Shown here: positions 8,953 through 17,217 of the stretch, one piece after another
Position numbering within the stretch: position 1 is the first letter of the stretch
How the letters are laid out: every line of letters starts with the position of its first letter
From: Paenibacillus montaniterrae
Lineage (GTDB): Bacteria > Bacillota > Bacilli > Paenibacillales > Paenibacillaceae
NCBI RefSeq assembly: GCF_018403185.1
Contig: NZ_BOSE01000007.1
Coordinates: 186,001-250,000, forward strand
Length of the DNA stretch: 64,000 nt
Reading direction: 5' to 3'
Notes under the pieces: model-generated
Seen by the model: the letters and a program-made list of their open reading frames with translations, nothing else
What the model was told of the DNA's origin: nothing
Database searches by the model: none
Program-made: the position numbers and the translations under genes

Positions 8953-9090
8953 TCAGCGCTCCGGAGCAATGCATCCTCAAGTCGCTTTTTAAATCGCAAT
9001 GCTCTTATTATATTTTTTAAGGTTGCATTACGATGTTAAAGGCGACCCGCCTCCTTTTCCGGATGCTTCGCTCCTCCGCTGTAGTTTTTT
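8953..9090 (+). repeat. Element A copy A2
   Basis: A single complete hairpin: head TCAGCGCTCCGGAGCAATGC, stem arms ATCGCAATGC and GCATTACGAT (one base change leaves one mismatch), closing arm GGATGCTTCGCTCC, then TTTTTTT. It lies immediately 5' of the GH8 gene and runs straight into B3. Confidence 0.93.
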
Positions 9091-9246
9091 TGAGTGCAAG
9101 AACAAGAAGCTTGGACGCTAGTAGAAAACAAGGAGCGCAGCGTAGATAGACCTACGTGAGCACCGCAGTTTTCGCTAGCGTTCAAGATTCGTCGCCGACT
9201 AAGATCCGAAGCAATTACATCGCCATCAAAGTCTAGTCTTTTGAAC
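9091..9246 (+). repeat. Element B copy B3 (stem type 1, fused to A2)
   Basis: It keeps type 1 arms CTTGGACGCTAG/CTAGCGTTCAAG and an inner hairpin with loop ATAGAC between GTAG and CTAC. The left end is fused to A2. The right half is diverged but ends in CTTTTGAAC. Confidence 0.9.
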
Positions 9247-9369
9247 TTTCCTCTCTATATTGTAGAATAGCTTTAGCGCTTACATAACCTACTAAACTAT
9301 AGATGTTTCCCTGTAAACTCAAGGTTGGCGACCATGAAAATTGACCACACGATGATCGCTTCAAATAAA
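9247..9369 (-). promoter_or_regulatory. Unique 123-bp spacer in repeat array with cre-like site, possible GH8 promoter region
   Basis: The only non-repeat stretch between the permease gene and the GH8 gene. On the minus strand it contains TGTAAGCGCTAAAG (plus 9271-9284), which matches the cre consensus at 12 of 14 positions with a perfect TGTAAGCGCT core. TTGAGT and TATAGT lie upstream of it at a short 15-base spacing. A carbon-regulated promoter for the GH8 gene is a guess. Confidence 0.35.
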
Positions 9370-9536
9370 GTTTAAAAAGTTCGGCTTTCAGGACCAAGAA
9401 GATGGCACGATACTAGAGGGCGAGGAGCGCAGCGTAGATAGACCTACGTGAGCACCGGAGCACTCGGTAGCGTGACATATTCGCCGTCGATAAGCTACAA
9501 CGCGTTACATCGTCATCAAAGTCGGACTTTTTAAAC
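9370..9536 (+). repeat. Element B copy B4 (167 bp, stem type 2)
   Basis: Complete copy with ends GTTTAAAAAG...CTTTTTAAAC. The internal arms are ATGGCACGATAC and GTAGCGTGACAT. They differ from type 1 but still pair with each other. Confidence 0.95.
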
Positions 9537-9554
9537 CTCCTCTTTCCAATGAGG

Positions 9555-9722
9555 GTTCAAAAGCCGGGCTTTCAGGACCAAGAAGCTTGGACGCTAGTAG
9601 AAAATGAGGAGCGCAGCGTAGGCAAAAAGCTACGTGAGCACCGCAATTTTCGCTAGCGTTCAAGATTCGCCGTCGAATACGCTACAACGCCCAGCATCGT
9701 CATCAAAGTCCTGCTTTTGAAC
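9555..9722 (+). repeat. Element B copy B5 (168 bp, stem type 1)
   Basis: Complete type 1 copy, nearly identical to B2. Its right end is seven bases from the stop codon of the LplC-type permease gene. Confidence 0.95.
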
Positions 9723-9729
9723 CGACCTC

Positions 9730-10635
9730 TTACCCCTTAACGCCGCCGACCATCATCCCTTTTACAAAATACTTCTGCAAGAATGGATAAACCATAATAA
9801 TCGGTACTGAGGCTACTATGGTCATCGTTGCACGAATGGCGGTTGGTGTGACCGTACCTTGGTTTTGCAAGCCTCCGCCTGCAAATACATCTCCTGCTGT
9901 TCGCTGCGTCATTGATGCGTTGGAGTTTTGCAATATTTTTTGCAGCTCGTATTGCAGCGTGCTTAGCTCAATTGTTGAGGAGTTGTACAGGAACACATCA
10001 AACCAGGAGTTCCATTGAAACACGCCGCTGAATAGCGCCACCGTTGCCAATACAGGCACGCAAAGCGGCAGTACGATGCTGAAGAAGGTTCGGTAATCAC
10101 CCGCTCCATCTATTCGGGCTGACTCCAGAATGCTTTCCGGAAGTCCGTCGATAAAGGAGCGAATTATGATGAGATTGAATACCCCGATCAGCCCCGGCAA
10201 AATATACACCCAGAACGAATCAAGCAGATTCAAATCACGAATCAACAGGAAGTTCGGAATCAAACCACCGTTGATATACATCGTTAATATAAATGCAATC
10301 GTTACAAATTTACGCAGTATAAAGTCCTGTCTGCTAATCGCATACGCTACCATTGCCGAACAAAATACGGTGACAACTGTGCCAATTACCGTTCTCAGGA
10401 TGGAAATGATTGTAGCATTATATATGCTTTTTTCGGAAAGCACATACTTATAATTGTCCAATGACCATTCTCTGGGCCATAAATAAATCCCGCCCCGAAT
10501 GGAGTCCTTCGCATCGTTAAAGGAAATGGCAAGCGTATTGAGAAACGGATATAGCGTTACAATCATGAGCATCGTCAACAATGCATAGTTTACGTAATCA
10601 AATATTTTATCGCTCTTTGAAAAATTCGTACGCAT
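9730..10635 (-). CDS. Carbohydrate ABC transporter permease, LplC/YtcP type
   Basis: A 301-residue inner-membrane permease with about six transmembrane helices. The ABC-interaction EAA loop is ESARIDGAGDYRTFFSIVLPL (residues about 195-215). The N-terminal FDYVNYALLTMLMIVTLYPF and the ending FVKGMMVGGVKG are hallmarks of the LplC subfamily. It pairs with the LplB-type permease 15 bases upstream and the lipoprotein before that. No ATPase gene is present; these importers usually borrow a shared MsmX-type ATPase. Likely substrate is a xylo-oligosaccharide, inferred from the GH8 gene. Confidence 0.9.
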   Translation of the reverse strand: MRTNFSKSDKIFDYVNYALLTMLMIVTLYPFLNTLAISFNDAKDSIRGGIYLWPREWSLDNYKYVLSEKSIYNATIISILRTVIGTVVTVFCSAMVAYAISRQDFILRKFVTIAFILTMYINGGLIPNFLLIRDLNLLDSFWVYILPGLIGVFNLIIIRSFIDGLPESILESARIDGAGDYRTFFSIVLPLCVPVLATVALFSGVFQWNSWFDVFLYNSSTIELSTLQYELQKILQNSNASMTQRTAGDVFAGGGLQNQGTVTPTAIRATMTIVASVPIIMVYPFLQKYFVKGMMVGGVKG

Positions 10636-10650
10636 CCTTACACCTGCTTT

Positions 10651-11619
10651 CTAGTAAAGTCTCGCTTCGCCTAAGCGTTTCGCTATATTATTGGCTGCAA
10701 ACAGCAGGATAAAGCTGACAACTGTTTTGAACATGCCTGCAGCTATCGATAAAGAGAAGTTACCTTGTGCAATCCCGTATTTCAGCACAAAGATATCTAT
10801 ATTCTCTGAATAATCAACGTTCATACCATTTCCGAGCAAGTATTGCGGCTCAAAGCCTGATTCAAGCAAATAACCGATATTCATAATGAGAAGCACGACA
10901 ATAACCGATTTAATGCCCGGCAGCGTAATATGCCACATACGCTGAAAACGTCCAGCTCCATCGATTTCAGCTGCTTCATACTGAGCGGGATCAATCATCG
11001 TCATCGCTGCCAAATAAACTATCGTATTCCAGCCGACATCCTTCCATACAGTAGAGGCTCCGAAAATTCCCCAGAAATACTCACCTACACCTAAAAACAA
11101 TACACTTTCCTTAATAATGCCTGCACGCAATAACAGGTCGTTAATGATGCCTTCTGGCGATAATGTCTGCTGCACAATTCCCGCAGCAACAACCCATGAA
11201 ATAAAGTGAGGCAAATAGCTAATCGTTTGTACCAATCGTTTAAATACGACTACTCGCACCTCATTGAGCAATAAGGCAAGTAAAATAGCTGTCACAAAGC
11301 CAAGAACTAGATTAATTCCACTCATCGCAAGCGTATTGCGCAGTACTCTTAAAAATCGGTCGTCCTCAAACAAAAACGCGAAATGCTGGAAGCCGACCCA
11401 TTCCTGTTCTGCAAAGCTTTTGCTAGGTCTATAATTTTGAAAAGCGATTGTCCAGCCCCAAATCGGCAAGTACTTGAATATAAACAACCATATTAAAAAT
11501 GGTATCGTCATCGTTAGCAGCGCATGCTGCCGTATGCAGGTTTTAAAGAAGTGTACGAGCTTATTCGATGATTTTTTAGGATGCTGAACAACTTTAGGTA
11601 CCTCCACTCGTTCCATCAT
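10651..11619 (-). CDS. Carbohydrate ABC transporter permease, LplB type
   Basis: About 322 residues with six predicted membrane helices and the EAA loop QYEAAEIDGAGRFQRMWHI. WLFIFKYLPIWGWTIAFQNYRP and the ending AKRLGEARLY are typical of LplB proteins. The frame opens at a GTG (11634), but I use the ATG at 11619 because GAGAGGAGAG lies directly before it, and a second ATG follows. Partner of the LplC-type permease and the preceding lipoprotein. Confidence 0.9.
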   Translation of the reverse strand: MMERVEVPKVVQHPKKSSNKLVHFFKTCIRQHALLTMTIPFLIWLFIFKYLPIWGWTIAFQNYRPSKSFAEQEWVGFQHFAFLFEDDRFLRVLRNTLAMSGINLVLGFVTAILLALLLNEVRVVVFKRLVQTISYLPHFISWVVAAGIVQQTLSPEGIINDLLLRAGIIKESVLFLGVGEYFWGIFGASTVWKDVGWNTIVYLAAMTMIDPAQYEAAEIDGAGRFQRMWHITLPGIKSVIVVLLIMNIGYLLESGFEPQYLLGNGMNVDYSENIDIFVLKYGIAQGNFSLSIAAGMFKTVVSFILLFAANNIAKRLGEARLY

Positions 11620-11661
11620 GAACTCTCCTCTCACTCGTAAAGCATTCTATGGTTGAAAGAA

Positions 11662-11702
11662 GGGACCTCCACGATGGAGAATCATCTCCATCGCATGGTC
11701 CC
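11662..11702 (-). terminator. Intercistronic hairpin between solute-binding protein and permease genes
   Basis: Arms GGGACC, CGATGGAG and CTCCATCG, GGTCCC form a strong hairpin 15 bases after the lipoprotein stop, followed on the minus strand by TTCTTTC. A weak terminator or 3'-end stabiliser here would make the binding protein more abundant than the permeases, as is common in such operons. Confidence 0.65.
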
Positions 11703-11716
11703 GCTCAAGCTTTCAA

Positions 11717-13429
11717 TTATTTCGCTTCTTCAACAAGCTTTTTCACTTCTGCAGTCATAAAGGCCTCATATCCAGCAGTGTCCAGCTTATTAAATTCGCT
11801 AATATATTCCTCCCAGTTGCTTTCGAACTTGCTAGGATCCTCAAGAACCAGTTTAGGGAAGTACTTGCGCGTAATCTCAGTTTTCTTGGTCTCATAAATT
11901 TGCTCTGGAGAACCTTGTTCCTTCGGAATCCCCCATGCAGGGAACCAAGGACGATCGTCTGGAGCAGCAAACATTTCGGCATACGTTTTTACGCCATAAG
12001 CATCAAGAATCGTTTTATCTGCTTCAGTCAAGCCCAATTGGAATACTTCTGCTTGCATACCAGGTGAAACGGCATTGCCATTAGAGAAGGTAGAGTTAGC
12101 GCCATAAATCGGCCAGTTCCAATCATAATATTTAAATCCGAATGACTCGCGGAATGCCTCATCGATTTTAGCAATTTGTTCAGCTGTACGATAGTAGCGT
12201 CCATTTTCGTCAATTTCGAACGTTTCCCCTTCAATGCCCCAGCTTCTTAAAATTTGATTTTCCTCTTTAAGCAGGTTATCGAAGTATTGAATGATGCGCG
12301 CAGGGTCTTGTGCACTGATTGTAATACCGATACCACGGTTTTTAACAAAGCCTGGAGGGTCAAGGTACTGATCCTTTTCACCATCAAACGTAATTGGCAG
12401 CGGGAAGTACACAAAATCATCCTGAGAAGGATCGGCTTTAGCTGCATCTCTTAGCACGTTTTGCGCATTAGCAATTTGCCAGCCATAGTCAAACATACCA
12501 AGTACTTTACCGCTAGACAGCTTCGCCAAATATTGATCGTAGTTATCAATAAAGGAAGCTTTATCAAATAATCCTTCGGCATTCAACTCATTAAGAATTT
12601 TCAAATAACGCTTAGTATCTTCGTTGCCTGCATATACCTTAGCATCGAATGTTTCCATATCGACGATAACTTCACCATCGTTTGGATAGCCAGCCAAATG
12701 CATTGGCGGGTTCGTTGTTGCAAAGAATCTCCAGTCATGAGTCAATGAGATAAAGCCTGTCAAATCTTCCTCTGGATGGTTATTCACATAATCACGAATC
12801 AATTGGAAATATTCATCAATCGTTTTAATTTGAGGATAGCCTGCTTCTTTCAAAACTCGGCGCTGTATCCAGAATGCACCTTGGTTAATATTTGGATCTG
12901 GCAGGAACTCTCCGACTTGTGCAGACATCGGCAGGAAGTAGATTTTTCCGTCAGCCGATTTGATGCGCTCCAAATCGTTGCCATACGCTTTTTTAATGTT
13001 AGGACCATGCTCTTCAATAAGATCAGTGAGATCAATAAAGCCATCTGCGCCAAGCACATCGTCTATAGCAGCATCCGGTATCAAGACATCAGGATATTTT
13101 CTTGATGCGTTCATCGTACCAATTTTGGTATTAAGATCACCTACAAGGTTTTCAATCTTAAAGTTAACACCTGTTTGGTCTTCAAGTATTTTACCGATCG
13201 TTGTCTCATTCGTGTTAATATCCTTTGCTGCACCTGCTCCATTGAAGTACGTAAATGTTACTTTGTCTAATGGTTGTTCTTCATTGCCGCCTTCGTTCCC
13301 GGAATTTGTCCCAGGATTGGAAGTGTTGGAAGGAGTATTCCCACCGTTATTGCCTGCGCAGCCTGTAATGACGAGCGCAAGCACGAGCACTAGCATTGCT
13401 GCCATATACACTGGTGTTTTTCGCTTCAT
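11717..13429 (-). CDS. LplA-type extracellular solute-binding lipoprotein
   Basis: A 570-residue sugar-binding lipoprotein. Residues 1-24 form a lipoprotein signal ending in the lipobox ITGC (Cys24), followed by a Gly/Asn-rich linker. The body has the large-SBP layout of the LplA family, with IQRRVLKEAGYPQIKTIDEY and a C-terminal region rich in Trp and Pro. It captures the sugar for the two downstream permeases. A cre-like palindrome lies 28 bases before the start, so carbon-source control is likely. GGGGATG is the ribosome site. Confidence 0.9.
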   Translation of the reverse strand: MKRKTPVYMAAMLVLVLALVITGCAGNNGGNTPSNTSNPGTNSGNEGGNEEQPLDKVTFTYFNGAGAAKDINTNETTIGKILEDQTGVNFKIENLVGDLNTKIGTMNASRKYPDVLIPDAAIDDVLGADGFIDLTDLIEEHGPNIKKAYGNDLERIKSADGKIYFLPMSAQVGEFLPDPNINQGAFWIQRRVLKEAGYPQIKTIDEYFQLIRDYVNNHPEEDLTGFISLTHDWRFFATTNPPMHLAGYPNDGEVIVDMETFDAKVYAGNEDTKRYLKILNELNAEGLFDKASFIDNYDQYLAKLSSGKVLGMFDYGWQIANAQNVLRDAAKADPSQDDFVYFPLPITFDGEKDQYLDPPGFVKNRGIGITISAQDPARIIQYFDNLLKEENQILRSWGIEGETFEIDENGRYYRTAEQIAKIDEAFRESFGFKYYDWNWPIYGANSTFSNGNAVSPGMQAEVFQLGLTEADKTILDAYGVKTYAEMFAAPDDRPWFPAWGIPKEQGSPEQIYETKKTEITRKYFPKLVLEDPSKFESNWEEYISEFNKLDTAGYEAFMTAEVKKLVEEAK

Positions 13430-13456
13430 GCAATTTCATCCCCTTTAATCTTTTAT

Positions 13457-13470
13457 TGTAAGCACTTACA
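13457..13470 (-). promoter_or_regulatory. cre-like operator upstream of the solute-binding protein gene
   Basis: TGTAAGCACTTACA is nearly a perfect palindrome and matches the CcpA site consensus (TGWAANCGNTNWCA) at 13 of 14 positions. It lies 28 bases upstream of the ATG, just downstream of a minus-strand TACAAT -10-like sequence. Confidence 0.6.
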
Positions 13471-13537
13471 TTGTAACAAGAGGGTAGGTGAATAATCAGT
13501 GAGAGAACTTTAGATTCTAATATAAAAACTATAGTTC

Positions 13538-15331
13538 TTATGGCTGGACTGGTATAACTAGATAAATCGTAGTACCTATTCCTTGCTGACTCGTTATCGA
13601 AAATTCAAATTGATCATCGTAAAACAGCTTTAAGCGGTAGAGCACATTTTGCATGCCTATGCGCTCGCCCAGATCTTTATTTTCCTCCAGATAGGAGTAT
13701 ATCTTCTGAACCTGCTCCTCGTTCATCCCCGCTCCGTTGTCCTCGATATAAGCATGCAGCTTATCCTCTACCAGCTTGAGCGAAATCGTTACTTTTCCAC
13801 CTCGTTTAACCTTTTCAACGCCATGAATGCACGCGTTCTCTACAAAGGGAAGGTAGATCATTTTAGGTACAAGGCAGCCTTCCGCCTCAGGGTCCATCTC
13901 AATACTGTAATCCAATCGATCGGCAAAGCGGTATTTTTGAATTTCAAGGAAGCAGATGATGAACTCTACCTCTTCTTTTAATTTGATCTTGTCACGCTTC
14001 CATGTTAAAGAGCTGCGAAACAGCTTGGCCATATTGTGAATAATTTTGGCTGTTTCCTTCTCGTTTTTCATCATGCTGCGCATTCGGATCGTTTCCAGGG
14101 CATTGAATAGAAAGTGGGGGTTGATTTGGCTTTGCAGCGCATTAAGCTGGGCATGGCGATGCTCAAGCTCCATATTTTTCTCTTTAATATCCGCAACGTA
14201 TACGTCATTAATGAGTGAGCTGATTTGCCGTGTCATGCGATTGAACTCGGTCGTAACCTGACCGATCTCATCTACTGCTTCACGATTCTTCACCAGTTCG
14301 AAGTTTCCATTTTTGACGCGCTTCATCTGTCCTAGCAAAAATCCAAGACGTTTTGTAACGGAACGGGAAATGACTACGATAATTACGGTTGCCAGTAAAA
14401 TGTTGATTAAAGCAAACCATAATACAAACTGCCTTGCTTCCAACGCTTCATGAGCGATTTGATCCTCTGCTACATGAGCGACAATATACCAGTCCTGCAA
14501 AGGATTCATATCGAAAGGATGGACTTCAAATACATTAATATCGCTGCTAACCTGGATGTCATTCAGCTGCAGCTGCTCCTGTCGCCAGTTCACATTTGGA
14601 TCGGTAGTATATTGCACGACACCGTACGGGTCTACCAAATATACGCTGCCAGGAATGTTCAAATTACCAAGAATAATATCAAAGGACTCTGTTTTCAGCT
14701 CAATTTTCAGTACCTTTTCCCAATTGCTTAGTGAATCGTTATAATCCATCACCCGAATAATGTTGAAGGTATCCGGATGCTCCGCTACTCGGCCTGAGGA
14801 AATGCTATCCTCCTTGCTGGCTCGAACAAAAATAGGCTCACTGGACGTTGTTTGGTCAAGCATGTTGTACCAATCGCTTTCGCGAATCGCATCGGAAAGA
14901 AAAGCGATGCCGCCAGAGTGTAGAACCATCGGATTGTCGACATAAATTTTAATGTTTTGCACTGACGTATAGACAGGCGTGTAGCTACTAATAATACGCC
15001 GCATATATCCGTCATAAGCAGCTACAAAATCGGCCGGGTTGCGATATTGCGAATCCAGTAGCAAATATAAGTTGTAATCGGTATAAAACACCCAGGATAC
15101 GCTAACTGCCGCTTCGATCATGCGCTCCAGCTCCAGATGAACCTGCTCCAAAGAAATCTGAATATCCTCCATCCGCTGCTCCTGTACATTGCTGCTCATC
15201 ATATTGTAAAAGATGACATTCGTTAAAATAATCGGGATAAATACACAGAGAAAATACATCATTAGAAATTTATTGCGCAGCCGAATATCGTCCAAATGCA
15301 GATTTTGTTTAATGCGGTGGATGAGCTTCAT
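13538..15331 (-). CDS. YesM-type sensor histidine kinase
   Basis: A 597-residue membrane sensor kinase. There is a membrane helix near residues 20-45, an extracellular sensing region, a second helix near 305-325, a HAMP segment, then the His_kinase domain with NPHFLFNALETIRM (phospho-His) and an HATPase_c domain with FVENACIHG and GIGMQNVLYRL. The ATG shares one base with the stop of the response regulator gene (TAATG), so the pair is translationally coupled. It probably senses the sugar imported by the adjacent transporter and works with the YesN-type regulator. Confidence 0.92.
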   Translation of the reverse strand: MKLIHRIKQNLHLDDIRLRNKFLMMYFLCVFIPIILTNVIFYNMMSSNVQEQRMEDIQISLEQVHLELERMIEAAVSVSWVFYTDYNLYLLLDSQYRNPADFVAAYDGYMRRIISSYTPVYTSVQNIKIYVDNPMVLHSGGIAFLSDAIRESDWYNMLDQTTSSEPIFVRASKEDSISSGRVAEHPDTFNIIRVMDYNDSLSNWEKVLKIELKTESFDIILGNLNIPGSVYLVDPYGVVQYTTDPNVNWRQEQLQLNDIQVSSDINVFEVHPFDMNPLQDWYIVAHVAEDQIAHEALEARQFVLWFALINILLATVIIVVISRSVTKRLGFLLGQMKRVKNGNFELVKNREAVDEIGQVTTEFNRMTRQISSLINDVYVADIKEKNMELEHRHAQLNALQSQINPHFLFNALETIRMRSMMKNEKETAKIIHNMAKLFRSSLTWKRDKIKLKEEVEFIICFLEIQKYRFADRLDYSIEMDPEAEGCLVPKMIYLPFVENACIHGVEKVKRGGKVTISLKLVEDKLHAYIEDNGAGMNEEQVQKIYSYLEENKDLGERIGMQNVLYRLKLFYDDQFEFSITSQQGIGTTIYLVIPVQP

Positions 15332-16902
15332 TATGTCTCACCTGCTGCATTGGATTTAAAGGTTTGGCGGTAGGCAGTTGGGGAAAGCTTCTCCAGCTTC
15401 TCAAATTGCGATACAAAATATTCAGGATGGCTAAAGCCCACCTTATCGGCTACTTCATAAATTTTCAGATCGGTTTGCCGCAGCAGCTTCTTCGCTTCCT
15501 GAATCCGAAGCTGCAGCAAATACTCATTGAAGTACAATTGATAGTTTTTCTTGAACAATTGACCCAAATAGACGGGATTAATATAGAACTGCGCAGCTAT
15601 CGATTTGAGGCTGATCGGCTCGGCATAGTGCATATCGATATATTTCTTTATTCTTTGAATGCCTCCCTTGGCGATTTCCTTGCGCTCCTCGGCAATGCAG
15701 CGGCTGCAATCATAGGCGAAGGACAGCAGCAGCTCGCGCAAGGTGGCACGGTTCATATAGGCTGCTTCCCAGCCGATCAGCTCATTCAAATGCGTAAGAC
15801 GGTTTTTGTCGATTTGCATCGTTTGCACAATATGCAAACAATCTGCGACCAGCTTATGAATCGTAGCTTTAATCGCTTCAACAGAGCAGCGCTGCTTGCC
15901 GAACTGCTCAAGCAAGCCATCCAGCTCACGCTTGACGCCCGCTTCGTTGTGCTGCTCGATTTCATGCAGCAGTCCTTTGTAGGCATCAGAAGGCAGCATA
16001 ATGGTGCGCAGCTCATGCTGCTTTAGCTCGGCATTATCGAACAGCTGCCGATCATCGATGTATTTGAATTGTGCTGCATTCCGTGCGCCACGGTATGCCT
16101 CGCCAAGAAAATGTACGCCCGTACATTTTTCGCTGTAATAAATATGCAGCTGCTGATTGACAGCCAGCCGATTATGAAGCTGCTTGACAAAATTGTGGAT
16201 TGAACCATTTTGCCGCAGAAAGCGCTGCGGTACAATGATGCCGAATTGTCCTCTTTGCGGAAACATCATATGAATCGTCATGTCCGGCAGCAGCGATTGA
16301 ATGATGTTCATCATTTGCTGCATTTGAGTGTGGCTGAGCTGCCCTTGATTTTGGGCTGAGTGATAGTGATGCTCGATGAGCACATAGTAATGCTCCTCGT
16401 CTGAATTGAGCCCCATAGTATGGTATACCTCAAGCAGCTGCTGCTCGGAAATTGTTCCCAATGCCAACTGATTAAGCAGCTCTTGATTTTGCTGCGTAGT
16501 GGATTGCCTGCTCTTTTGTGACTCGCGGTTGATCGTTTCTGCCAGCTGAACGAGCGTCGTTTCCAGCGTTCCTTCATCAATCGGCTTAAGCAGAAAATCG
16601 CACACACCGTATTTAACTGCCTGCTGCGCATACTTGAATTCATCGTAACCGCTTACAATAATGAACTTTGTTGTCAGCTTTTCCTCCTGAATAACTTTCT
16701 GAATCAGCTCCAGTCCATCAAATTCAGGCATGCGAATATCGGTAATAACAACGTCCGGCCGCTCATTTACGATAAAATGAAAGGCATCCTCTCCGTTATC
16801 CTGCTCTCCAACAACTTCAAAGCCGCAAGCCTCCCAATTGACGAGTGCCCTTAAGCCCTGGCGAAAAAAGATTTCATCATCTACTAACAGTACACTTAAC
16901 AT
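15331..16902 (-). CDS. YesN-type response regulator (receiver plus AraC DNA-binding domain)
   Basis: About 523 residues: an N-terminal receiver (VLLVDDEIFFRQGL; phospho-acceptor Asp in VVITDIRMPEFDG, Lys in FLLKPI), a long middle segment, and a C-terminal AraC-type double helix-turn-helix (SLKSIAAQFYINPVYLGQLFK; VADKVGFSHPEYFVSQFEK). The ATG at 16902 is preferred over the upstream one because GGGGTGA lies seven bases before it. First gene of the RR-kinase-lipoprotein-permease series. Confidence 0.92.
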   Translation of the reverse strand: MLSVLLVDDEIFFRQGLRALVNWEACGFEVVGEQDNGEDAFHFIVNERPDVVITDIRMPEFDGLELIQKVIQEEKLTTKFIIVSGYDEFKYAQQAVKYGVCDFLLKPIDEGTLETTLVQLAETINRESQKSRQSTTQQNQELLNQLALGTISEQQLLEVYHTMGLNSDEEHYYVLIEHHYHSAQNQGQLSHTQMQQMMNIIQSLLPDMTIHMMFPQRGQFGIIVPQRFLRQNGSIHNFVKQLHNRLAVNQQLHIYYSEKCTGVHFLGEAYRGARNAAQFKYIDDRQLFDNAELKQHELRTIMLPSDAYKGLLHEIEQHNEAGVKRELDGLLEQFGKQRCSVEAIKATIHKLVADCLHIVQTMQIDKNRLTHLNELIGWEAAYMNRATLRELLLSFAYDCSRCIAEERKEIAKGGIQRIKKYIDMHYAEPISLKSIAAQFYINPVYLGQLFKKNYQLYFNEYLLQLRIQEAKKLLRQTDLKIYEVADKVGFSHPEYFVSQFEKLEKLSPTAYRQTFKSNAAGET

Positions 16903-16998
16903 GCCATTCACCCCAAACATTTTTAATAATTAATTGTGTGTATACGTATGTGAATTCATCGGTGTAACGAGCTTCTATAAGATGGATGATATGCCATT

Positions 16999-17027
16999 AT
17001 CATATAACCGCTCACTTAAAATGTCTA
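16999..17027 (-). promoter_or_regulatory. Candidate promoter of the response regulator gene
   Basis: Minus-strand TAGACA, a 17-base spacer and TATGAT lie about 100 bases upstream of the ATG. Found by eye. Confidence 0.4.
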
Positions 17028-17077
17028 CTGGCACTACAAACGTTTTACACGCAAGCGTATGTTGAATAAACCTCAAC

Positions 17078-17124
17078 AAGCCGCAGGGCACGATGCAGAA
17101 GCGCTCGTGCCTTGCGGCTTTTTT
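17078..17124. terminator. Strong hairpin with T-run between two minus-strand transcription units
   Basis: Arms AAGCCGCAGGGCACGA and TCGTGCCTTGCGGCTT are almost perfectly paired. The T-run (TTTTTT) follows on the plus strand; on the minus strand the following sequence is less T-rich. It separates the cnt genes from the sugar locus and may work in both directions. Confidence 0.7.
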
Positions 17125-17133
17125 ACGATTCAT

Positions 17134-17178
17134 ATGGTGTGATCGTTCATGGTGTGATCGTTCATGGTGTGATCGTTC
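17134..17178 (+). repeat. 15-bp tandem repeat, three copies
   Basis: ATGGTGTGATCGTTC occurs three times head to tail without change, in the gap between the hairpin and the 3' end of the exporter gene. Confidence 0.95.
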
Positions 17179-17217
17179 AGTGAGCTGGTCGCGACAATAA
17201 TAACCAATCCTGTAGCT

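Noticed and set aside
9091..9722. Element B copies as remnants of an insertion sequence
   Set aside because: The ends are inverted, but no transposase fragment and no clear target duplication is visible, and internal covariation points to a folded element. A MITE-like origin remains possible.
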